Below are positions 1-6,563 of a stretch of 32,991 bases of DNA, in pieces (the stretch's first letter is position 1; each line of letters starts with the position of its first letter). The position numbers were made by a program, and so were the translations under genes. This stretch comes from Rubrivivax sp. (GTDB lineage: Bacteria; Pseudomonadota; Gammaproteobacteria; Burkholderiales; Burkholderiaceae_C): assembly GCA_021297985.1 (NCBI GenBank), contig JAJTGU010000093.1, positions 1 to 32,991 on the forward strand, in the 5' to 3' direction. A model generated the notes under the pieces. It was not told where the DNA came from. It saw only the letters and a list, made by a program, of their open reading frames with translations, and did not search any database.

Positions 1-234
1 CAACGGCGCGACCAGCGGCGTGAACAGGGTGGCCAGGGTGAGCGCGAAGGCGATCTCGCCACGGCTCCAGCCCAGGCTCTGCTGCAAGGGCAGCAGGAAC
101 AGACCGAAGGTGCTGCCATACAGCGCCGACACGCCGAACATCGCCAGCACGCCGCTGCCGGCCAGTGCTCGCCAGCCGGCGGCGGAGTCGGGTGGCGCGA
201 CCTGTGGTGAAGGCCTTGAGGCGGTCGCGTCCAT
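1..234 (-). CDS. MFS transporter, N-terminal part (cut by the window edge)
   Basis: The reverse strand reads from an ATG at 234 to the window edge without a stop, giving 78 residues. After about 20 Pro/Ala-rich residues comes a first membrane segment (GSGVLAMFGVSALYGSTFGL), then a loop with LGWSRGEIAFA and the start of a second hydrophobic segment. The W-S-R-G-E-I pattern after helix 1 is typical of major facilitator permeases of the oxalate/formate or monocarboxylate type. The start lies 6 bases after the stop of the TonB-dependent receptor, so the two are almost certainly co-transcribed. By inference this inner-membrane permease handles what the receptor brings in, or exports a related compound. 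The substrate cannot be read from this fragment. Confidence 0.75.
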   Translation of the reverse strand, partial: MDATASRPSPQVAPPDSAAGWRALAGSGVLAMFGVSALYGSTFGLFLLPLQQSLGWSRGEIAFALTLATLFTPLVAPL

Positions 235-240
235 GCAGTG

Positions 241-2436
241 TCAGAAGTCGTAGCGCACCGATACGTCCAGCGTGCGCGGTCGCTGCAGGTAGTACTGCTT
301 GAAGGCACCGCCGGTGGGCGTGCCGGTGATGCTGAGGATGCCGCGTTCGTCGGTGACGTTGCTCAAGCCGGTGGCCAGCGTCCAGTTTTCCTTGGCGAAG
401 CTCAGGCCCAGGTCCAAGGTCCTGAAACCCGGTGCCTCGTAGAACCCTGTCAGGTCCATCTTGCGCTTGCCAATGGAGGTGTACGTGGCGTTGAAGCGAC
501 TTTGCGACTCAAGCGGTCCGGCAAAGCGGTAGTTGCCTTGCAAGGCCGTCTGCAGCTTGGACGTGCCTGGCAACTTGGCACCCGACTTGATGATGATGGT
601 CTGGCGGCCCGGACGAACCGAGACATCTGCGGTGGTCTTGGCGTCGATGTAGGCCAGTGAAGCGGCGATGTCGAAGCTGCCGGTCACACGGAAGCGCCCT
701 GACGCCTCCAGACCGGTGCTCCTGGCCTTGCCCACGTTGCCGATGCCCGAGAACGGCAGGGGCCCACTGCCATCGAAGGTGGTGAACTGCGCGTCTTTCC
801 AGTCCAGCATGAAGACCGTCAGATCCAGTTGGACGCCGTTCGCAGGCGCCAGACGGACACCGGTCTCGTAGTTCCACAGCGTGTCGGACTTGTAGGGTTT
901 GAAGGTGGGTGCGCCGTTGACGCCACCGTAGCGATAGCCCTGCGATGCCAAGGCGTACCAGAGGTTGTCGCCAAAGCGGTACTTGACCGTGACCTTGGGC
1001 GTGGTGCCGCTGTCTTTGCCATCGGGCGGTGTCGAGTCGGCCGGCCCGCCAAACACCGTCCCCAGCGACTTGTACTTCGTGCTTGTCTTGTAGTACCGCC
1101 CGCCAAGGCCCACGCTCCAGCCGCCGCCAAACAAGTACTCGCCGTCGAAGAACAAGGCAGTCTCCTTGCCCGACAAATCAGTCGTCAAGTCAGTCAGCTT
1201 CGTCAGACCCGGAATGCCAAACAGGTTGCCGATGGTGCCTGAGGCGTCGATCTGGGCCGCCACGCCGCTGGCCTCGCTGGTCTGGTAGAACGCACCTGCC
1301 ACAAAGCTCAGAGCGCTGCCCGCGGCGTTGCTGATGCGCAGCTCCTGCGACTTGGCACTGCTGGTGCCGTCCACCAAGCGTGCGATCAACGGCGCAGCCA
1401 GTCCTTGCGATTTGAACAGCTCGGTGTCGTCGCCCCGACTGCTGGACTTGGTTTTCCAGTAGCCCGTGACGGACGTGAGCGTCAAGCCGCCGAGATCGTA
1501 GTCAACGGTCAGGCTGCTGAAGTCAAACCGCGGCTTGGCGGTGCCCAGCGTCGGGTTGTTGTGTTCCAGCTTGTCGGCAGCGGGAAAGACATAGGAAGTG
1601 TCCTCCTGCTTCGTGGTCTGCGTGCTGGCCACGAAGGTGGCCGTGAGTTCCTTGATCGGCTTGAAGGTGAACAGCAACCGGCCACCGCGCTGGTTCACGT
1701 CATTGGCATCCTGGGTCCGGGTGGCCAGGTTGTCGATGTAGCCCGGGTCGTTGCGGTCGAACAGAACCACCCGCAGCGCGGCTTTGCCGTCGGCCAGCGG
1801 CGCATTGAACATGCCGTACACCGAAAACGCGGAACCTCCGCTTGAGACCGTGCTGCTGCCCAGCTGCACCGCCGCCTCGGTGGCCTTGAGGTTGGGCTTG
1901 GCGAACAGATAACGCGCAGCGCCGCCCAACGAACCTGAGCCGAACAGCGCGCCCTGCGGGCCACGGAGTACTTCAACACGGTCCAGGTCGAAGGGCAGGA
2001 TGTCGACCACCAGACCCTTGCCGATGGGCGAGCCCAAGGGCACGTCCTCAAGATAGAACCCCGTCGGCTGCTGCTGCAGTCCGCCACCTTCGACCGCCGA
2101 CTGGGTGGTCAGGCCGCGGATGGTGATGTTGTTGGTGCCGGGGTCACCGCGGTTCAGCTGCACACCGGGAGTGAGCTTGAAAAGGTCCTCCTGGTCGCGG
2201 GCGCCGCGGCGCTCAAGATCGCCCCCTTGAAGGACCGACACCGTGCCGGCCACCTCGCGCTGCTTCTCCAGCCGCTTGTTGGCCGAGATGACGATCGTCT
2301 GGGTGGTGTCCTCTTCAGCCTTGCTGGCCGATGACGGCTGCTGCGCGGCGGCTGGCAGTGAGGCCAACAGCCCAGCCGCTGCGAGCGCGGCCCCCAGAAC
2401 GGTCATGCGAGAGGGTGAGTGTTGCGAGCGGATCAT
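241..2436 (-). CDS. TonB-dependent outer-membrane receptor
   Basis: The protein has 731 residues from the ATG at 2436. That start is preferred to an upstream ATG at 2562 because it has an AGAAGGA ribosome site about 7 bases upstream and begins a clean signal peptide (cleavage near AAA-QQ, residues 31-32). A TonB-box-like stretch (TQTIVISANKR) follows, then a plug domain with TPGVQLNRGDPG, ITIRGL and VEVLRGPQGALFGSGS, then a 22-strand-type barrel ending in the aromatic terminus RYDF. Receptors of this class take up siderophores, cofactors or other large nutrients using TonB-ExbBD energy. It lies between an AraC-type regulator upstream and an MFS permease downstream on the same strand. The substrate is unknown; the divergent M19 peptidase-family gene hints at a peptidic compound. 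Confidence 0.93.
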   Translation of the reverse strand: MIRSQHSPSRMTVLGAALAAAGLLASLPAAAQQPSSASKAEEDTTQTIVISANKRLEKQREVAGTVSVLQGGDLERRGARDQEDLFKLTPGVQLNRGDPGTNNITIRGLTTQSAVEGGGLQQQPTGFYLEDVPLGSPIGKGLVVDILPFDLDRVEVLRGPQGALFGSGSLGGAARYLFAKPNLKATEAAVQLGSSTVSSGGSAFSVYGMFNAPLADGKAALRVVLFDRNDPGYIDNLATRTQDANDVNQRGGRLLFTFKPIKELTATFVASTQTTKQEDTSYVFPAADKLEHNNPTLGTAKPRFDFSSLTVDYDLGGLTLTSVTGYWKTKSSSRGDDTELFKSQGLAAPLIARLVDGTSSAKSQELRISNAAGSALSFVAGAFYQTSEASGVAAQIDASGTIGNLFGIPGLTKLTDLTTDLSGKETALFFDGEYLFGGGWSVGLGGRYYKTSTKYKSLGTVFGGPADSTPPDGKDSGTTPKVTVKYRFGDNLWYALASQGYRYGGVNGAPTFKPYKSDTLWNYETGVRLAPANGVQLDLTVFMLDWKDAQFTTFDGSGPLPFSGIGNVGKARSTGLEASGRFRVTGSFDIAASLAYIDAKTTADVSVRPGRQTIIIKSGAKLPGTSKLQTALQGNYRFAGPLESQSRFNATYTSIGKRKMDLTGFYEAPGFRTLDLGLSFAKENWTLATGLSNVTDERGILSITGTPTGGAFKQYYLQRPRTLDVSVRYDF

Positions 2437-2582
2437 CGTGCGGGTCCTTCTTCGGGCGGGTGGACAGAAGACTCCGCGGCACGATAGGGGCCTGCTCCGC
2501 CGCCCGCATTTGAACTTGCACCAAAGATTTAGGCGATCGGCACGGCCCGGCTGGAGACCCATCCAGCCCGCACGGGTGAACC

Positions 2583-3656
2583 CTAGCCGCGGGCCAGGTC
2601 GCCCTCCGCGCTGGCATTCAGCGACAGGTTGAAGGGCGCACGGTGCTGCCGGTACTCGCGCGGGGACATCCCGACGTGGCCGCTGAAGGCGGCCGCAAAG
2701 CTGCTCTGGTGCTCGTAGCCGACGCGCTCGGCCACCTGGGCGATCGTGAGGTTGGCTGCCAGCAGCAGTTGCTGCGCCTCGCGCATGCGGCGCTCCAGGC
2801 AGTATTCCGCCATCGTGACGCCGAAGGCTTCCTTGAAGACGGCCTTGAGCTTGTTCTGGTTGGTGCCGATCTCGCGCGCCAGCTCGGCGAACAGCGGTGG
2901 CTTTCGATAGCTGTGCTCCAGCCTGGCCAAGGCTGCATGCGCCAGTTCCACGTCGCGCAGCCGGTTCAGCGCGGTGCCGCGCAGCAGCGGGACATGCTGC
3001 ATGGCGTCCAGCGTGTAGGCCACCAGTTCAGCCAGGCGGCCGGCGTACTGCAGCACACGCATCTCGCCTTCCAGGCGTGTGTCGATGGTGTCGGCCAGCA
3101 GCGCGGCGAGGCGATGATCGAGCGGAAACGACGCGATGCGACCGACCTCGGCCGAGCCCGTCACCGCGTCGCGCACCAAGGGCGGCAGATCGGCCAGTTC
3201 GAGCCCATACCGCGCCGCGAACGCAGAAGCGCGAAAGATGGCCACGACGCCTTGCTGGCGGGCACCGCCGGCAATGTCCACAGCCTGAGGCCGCCCCTTG
3301 GGCAGGCACACCAGCGTCACTTCCGGACGGTTGAAGACCAGTTGTGCCGAACTGCCGACTTCAAAGGCGACATCGCAACACAGCGATGCGCGCAGCATGA
3401 TCAGGGCCTCATCGGTGTCATAGCGCCAGCGGGTGGTGCGGGGCAGCACGCAGTTGATCACCGTCAGAAGCAGGTCTTTGTCCAGGCGCACGGTGTCCGA
3501 GGTGCCGCTGCCGCCTTCGTGGGCATGCAGGGTGCGCACGCCTTGGCGCGCAAAGCGCTTGAAGCTGCGTTCGCTGGCGCCGGCACGGAAGGCTTCCTGG
3601 TCGAAGTCCAGTGGCGACCACGCGTCTTCGGTGGACTTTTCAGCGCGGCCGGGCAT
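2583..3656 (-). CDS. AraC-family transcriptional regulator (PchR-like context)
   Basis: The protein has 357 residues from the ATG at 3656, with TAGGAG about 10 bases upstream. The last 100 or so residues form the double helix-turn-helix of the AraC/XylS family: LAREIGTNQNKLKAVFKEAF is the first helix-turn-helix, and IAQVAERVGYEHQSSFAAAF plus GMSPREYRQH is the second with the family signature. The N-terminal 230 residues are a ligand-sensing region without a recognisable catalytic motif. Regulators of this shape next to TonB receptors (PchR, for example) usually activate the receptor gene when its ligand is present. Here the receptor starts 146 bases downstream on the same strand, and the M19 gene is divergent across a 75-base spacer, so it could control both. 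The ligand is not known. Confidence 0.9.
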   Translation of the reverse strand: MPGRAEKSTEDAWSPLDFDQEAFRAGASERSFKRFARQGVRTLHAHEGGSGTSDTVRLDKDLLLTVINCVLPRTTRWRYDTDEALIMLRASLCCDVAFEVGSSAQLVFNRPEVTLVCLPKGRPQAVDIAGGARQQGVVAIFRASAFAARYGLELADLPPLVRDAVTGSAEVGRIASFPLDHRLAALLADTIDTRLEGEMRVLQYAGRLAELVAYTLDAMQHVPLLRGTALNRLRDVELAHAALARLEHSYRKPPLFAELAREIGTNQNKLKAVFKEAFGVTMAEYCLERRMREAQQLLLAANLTIAQVAERVGYEHQSSFAAAFSGHVGMSPREYRQHRAPFNLSLNASAEGDLARG

Positions 3657-3731
3657 GCGTTCGATGCTCCTAAATTTCCGTGTTCCGAGCCTAACCCATC
3701 CGGAACCATGCTGGCCTATGGTTCGCACCGC

Positions 3732-4757
3732 ATGAACCCGACACCCGAGTCAACCCGCGAGACAGCGGCGGCCTTGCTGCGCCAGAGCATCGTCTGGGAC
3801 AACCACGGCTGCATGCCGGTGGCGCGCCCGCACGACACGTCCTTCCTGCCGCAGCTGCAGCGCTACCGTGCGGCCGGTGTGAGCGCCGTGATGCTCAACG
3901 TGGGCTTCGGGGAAATGGGCATCGAAGAGCACATTCGCACGCTGGGCAGCCTGCGCCACTGGGTCAAGGCGCGGCCCGATGAGTACCTTCTGCTGAACAG
4001 CGCCGACGACGTCGAGCAAGCCCACGCCACAGGCCGTCTGGCGGTCGGCTTCGACATCGAAGGCGCCAACGCAGTGGCCGACCAGCCGAGCCTGGTGTCG
4101 CTGTACTACGACCTCGGCGTGCGCTGGATGCTGCTGGCCTACAACAGGAACAACCGTGTCGGGGGCGGCTGCCAGGACGAGGACACGGGTTTGACGCCGT
4201 TCGGCCGCGAAGTCATCGCCGAGATGGAGCGCGTGGGCATGCAGGTCTGTTGCAGCCACACCGGGCACCGCACCGTGCGCGACGTCTTCGACGTGGCGAC
4301 CCGGCCGGTGATCTTTTCGCACAGCAACCCCAGTGCCGTGCACGCGCACCCGCGCAACATCCCCGATGACCTGATCCGGGCCTGCGCGGCCACCGGTGGC
4401 GTGGTGGGCATCAATGGCATCGGCAGCTTCCTGGGCAGGAACGACAACCGCAGCGAGACCTTTGCCCACCACGTGGACCACGTCGCGCAGCTCGTCGGCG
4501 CGCAACATGTGGCCTTGGGGCTGGACTATGTCTTCGACACCCAGGAGCTGGACGACTACCTGTCCAAGATGGCGCACACCTTCCCTGCCGAGTTGGGCTA
4601 CGAGAAGGGCGTGCGCATGGTGGCGCCCGAGCAACTGGAAGCGATCGTCCAGGCGCTGCAGAAACTCGGCTATGGCGACGCGGACCTGCGAGCGGTGCTG
4701 GGAGGCAACCTGATGCGGCTGGCGCGGACGGTCTGGAAGTCTGGCGCCCCGATCTGA
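3732..4757 (+). CDS. M19 (membrane/renal dipeptidase) family protein with altered metal motif
   Basis: The protein has 341 residues from the ATG at 3732; an ATG at 3708 would add 8. No signal peptide is evident. Peptidase family M19 is a TIM-barrel zinc hydrolase that cuts dipeptides. Several family landmarks are present: the bridging Glu in GFDIEGAN (E110), the His residues in CSHTG (H176) and FSHSNPSAV (H197), the Arg in HPRNIPDD (R208) and the Asp in ALGLDYVFD. The N-terminal HxD metal motif is altered: the sequence is WDNHGCMP, so the expected Asp is Cys27. It may therefore bind metal differently or act on another substrate. It is divergent from the AraC-type regulator, which suggests it processes the compound taken up by the TonB receptor module. 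Confidence 0.88.
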   Translation: MNPTPESTRETAAALLRQSIVWDNHGCMPVARPHDTSFLPQLQRYRAAGVSAVMLNVGFGEMGIEEHIRTLGSLRHWVKARPDEYLLLNSADDVEQAHATGRLAVGFDIEGANAVADQPSLVSLYYDLGVRWMLLAYNRNNRVGGGCQDEDTGLTPFGREVIAEMERVGMQVCCSHTGHRTVRDVFDVATRPVIFSHSNPSAVHAHPRNIPDDLIRACAATGGVVGINGIGSFLGRNDNRSETFAHHVDHVAQLVGAQHVALGLDYVFDTQELDDYLSKMAHTFPAELGYEKGVRMVAPEQLEAIVQALQKLGYGDADLRAVLGGNLMRLARTVWKSGAPI

Positions 4758-4768
4758 AGCCCTGGACG

Positions 4769-4803
4769 ACGGCGTGCACAGGCGTTCTGCGGGCTTACGC
4801 CGT
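4769..4803. terminator. Possible weak bidirectional terminator between convergent genes
   Basis: The 54-base gap between the convergent M19 and patatin genes contains an exact 7-bp inverted repeat, ACGGCGT at 4769-4775 and ACGCCGT at 4797-4803, around a 21-base loop. There is no T-run. The placement suits a terminator, but the long loop makes this a weak call. Confidence 0.25.
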
Positions 4804-4811
4804 GGGACGCA

Positions 4812-5690
4812 TCACGCAGCGGCCAGTTGTGGTGCGCGCTGCACCAAGGCCAGGATGTTCGGCAGGGCTGCCTCGGTGGCACGGCGTCCCGCCTCGACCA
4901 GATAGGGCATGGCCTCGGTGTCGAACAGGCCCACTCGCCTTTCCAGCCTGGGCACGATGCTCAGCAGCCGGGTGCCGCTGCCCTGCGCGTGCGCCAGGCG
5001 CGCCTGCATGAGGTTGTTCGTGAGCGCCGAGGTCACCTGCGCCAGCATTCTCGAAGGGCCGTCGATGCGGTAGGGCATCGGTGACTCGAAGCCCAGCGCC
5101 AACACGGCCTGGGCGTCACTTGCCGCACTCACGGGCAGCGGATCGGCGATGAATCCGTCGATCAGCCGGCGGCCGTCCAGGTGCACCGGCGAGAACATGA
5201 ACGGCAATGCGATGCTGGCCCGCAGCGCAGTCACCAGCGTGCCCTCGCGCAGCACCACGCGCTCGCCGGTGGCGGCATCCGTGGTGGTGACGCGCAGTGC
5301 CGTGCGCAGATGCTCGATGCGGACGTCGCCAAACGCCTGCTCCAGGCGCTGCATCACCGGGCCATCGTCACGCAATGAGAAGTCGGCGTCAAACCGGCCC
5401 AGGCGCGGCCAGAGCATCTGCGGCACGGCCTTCCAGCGACGCTTGCGCGTCACTTCGGGTGACCACAGGGTCGTGGCGACGCGAATGGCTTCGCGCGCAT
5501 CGTGCCCGGCGGCGATGAGCGCACCGAACATGGCCCCGGCACTGCAGCCCACCACCAGGTCGGGCACCAGGCCCTCGCGCGCCAGCACCTCCACCATGCC
5601 GAGCGCGGCAATGCTGCGCACGCCTCCGCTGCCCAGCACCAGGGCAAAGCGGGGCGGGCAGGTCGGGTTTGGACGGTTCAGCGGCAGCAT
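4812..5690 (-). CDS. Patatin-like phospholipase (RssA-type)
   Basis: The protein has 292 residues from the ATG at 5690, which has TGGAG 8 bases upstream. An ATG at 5720 with its own GAGG would add 10 residues. It is a cytoplasmic-type patatin lipase. The oxyanion-hole glycines are in VLGSGGVRSIAALG (19-31), the nucleophile elbow is GCSAG (S50), and the catalytic Asp of the Ser-Asp dyad is in LIDGFIADP (D178; DGF replaces the more common DGG). The family hydrolyses acyl esters of phospholipids or related lipids. The gene begins 38 bases after the GNAT acetyltransferase (8 from the alternative start), so the two are probably one transcript. The natural substrate cannot be predicted. Confidence 0.9.
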   Translation of the reverse strand: MLPLNRPNPTCPPRFALVLGSGGVRSIAALGMVEVLAREGLVPDLVVGCSAGAMFGALIAAGHDAREAIRVATTLWSPEVTRKRRWKAVPQMLWPRLGRFDADFSLRDDGPVMQRLEQAFGDVRIEHLRTALRVTTTDAATGERVVLREGTLVTALRASIALPFMFSPVHLDGRRLIDGFIADPLPVSAASDAQAVLALGFESPMPYRIDGPSRMLAQVTSALTNNLMQARLAHAQGSGTRLLSIVPRLERRVGLFDTEAMPYLVEAGRRATEAALPNILALVQRAPQLAAA

Positions 5691-5728
5691 GGTCGTGTCT
5701 CCAGGTGAAGTGGCTTGCATTTGGGGCC

Positions 5729-6382
5729 TCAGCGCGCCAAGGCTTGATGGCTGGCGGGCCAGGCGCGGCGGAGCCACGAACGGAAGCCGTACCTCACGGC
5801 GCGGATCGGCACGCCTTGAGCTCCGAGCCGCCGCTGGGCCCTGACGACTTGCTTGTCTTTGCTGTCCTGGCTGAGTGCAAAGCCACAGCGCTTCATCAGG
5901 CTCAACATCGGCGGGTTGCCGTTCAGGACATCGCCATGCAGCCACTGCAGCCCGACGTTCGTGGCCGCGCGCTGCAGCGACTGCATGGCCCAGGCACCCA
6001 CGCCCTGGCACTGCCAGCCGTCGGCCACGACGAGCGCAAACTCGGCGCCCTCATCGCCCGGCTCGACGACGTAGCGGGCGTCGGCGATCAACTGCTCCGC
6101 TCCGTCGACCTCGGTGGTCACGACCATGGCCAGATGACGCCTGTAGTCGACATGGCTCATCTGCAGCAAGCGATCCGAGGACAGCCGGATGGCGCCGTGA
6201 AAGCGGTTGCGCCGCGTCTCGGGCGCCAGGCCGTCCAACATCCGCTCCAGCAGCTTGGCGTCCTGCGGCAGGATCGGCCGCATCGTCAGCGGGCATGCGC
6301 GACGGTCCACACGGGTTTCGATGAGCGTGGCCGGGTAGTGGTGGATCTGGTAGAGCAGGGCGGGCGGCTGTGAAAGTGGCAT
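5729..6382 (-). CDS. GNAT-family N-acetyltransferase
   Basis: The protein has 217 residues, with a TGGAG ribosome site ahead of the ATG at 6382. The segment LTMRPILPQDAKLLERMLDG followed by RNRFHGAIRLSSD resembles the acetyltransferase domain of Pat/PatZ-type protein acetylases. The acetyl-CoA binding motif A is in LVVADGWQCQGVGAWAM (Q/GxGxG/A type), and a C-terminal GNPPMLSLMKRCGF matches motif B. It lacks the large NDP-forming CoA-ligase-like domain of full PatZ enzymes. It may acetylate proteins or small molecules; the sequence does not decide. It is the first gene of a probable two-gene operon with the patatin gene, and divergent from the SARP-like regulator. Confidence 0.85.
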   Translation of the reverse strand: MPLSQPPALLYQIHHYPATLIETRVDRRACPLTMRPILPQDAKLLERMLDGLAPETRRNRFHGAIRLSSDRLLQMSHVDYRRHLAMVVTTEVDGAEQLIADARYVVEPGDEGAEFALVVADGWQCQGVGAWAMQSLQRAATNVGLQWLHGDVLNGNPPMLSLMKRCGFALSQDSKDKQVVRAQRRLGAQGVPIRAVRYGFRSWLRRAWPASHQALAR

Positions 6383-6430
6383 GGCGTGCTCCAGAGGTGC
6401 AGGGTTGCTTGCTGTTCGCCGTGCCCGGCT

Positions 6431-6491
6431 TCGGTGGGCGGCACGCGCCAGGCGACTGTGTGGGCCTCCCACCCACCGATGACCCACCGAT
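6431..6491. promoter_or_regulatory. Candidate operator: 11-bp-period direct repeat plus an inverted copy
   Basis: In the 181-base spacer between the divergent GNAT and SARP-like genes, ACCCACCGAT occurs at 6471-6480 and again at 6482-6491, an 11-bp period. The reverse complement of its CCCACCGA core (TCGGTGGG) is at 6431-6438. SARP regulators of Streptomyces are known to bind heptameric direct repeats spaced one helical turn (11 bp) apart, so this is a plausible site for the adjacent SARP-like protein. The repeat is seen directly; the binding is inferred. Confidence 0.45.
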
Positions 6492-6563
6492 ACGCGCACC
6501 GGTACCGATTTCTTGCCCCACTACACTGACCAGGCACATGACCCGCCCTGCGAACCCTCTTTG

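Noticed and set aside
2437..2582. Possible Fur or PchR box before the TonB receptor
   Set aside because: No stretch matches the 19-bp Fur consensus or a convincing repeat; the iron link remains a guess.
2643..3707. Long plus-strand frame in front of the M19 gene
   Set aside because: It is antisense to the AraC-type gene; M19 similarity starts only near 3732.
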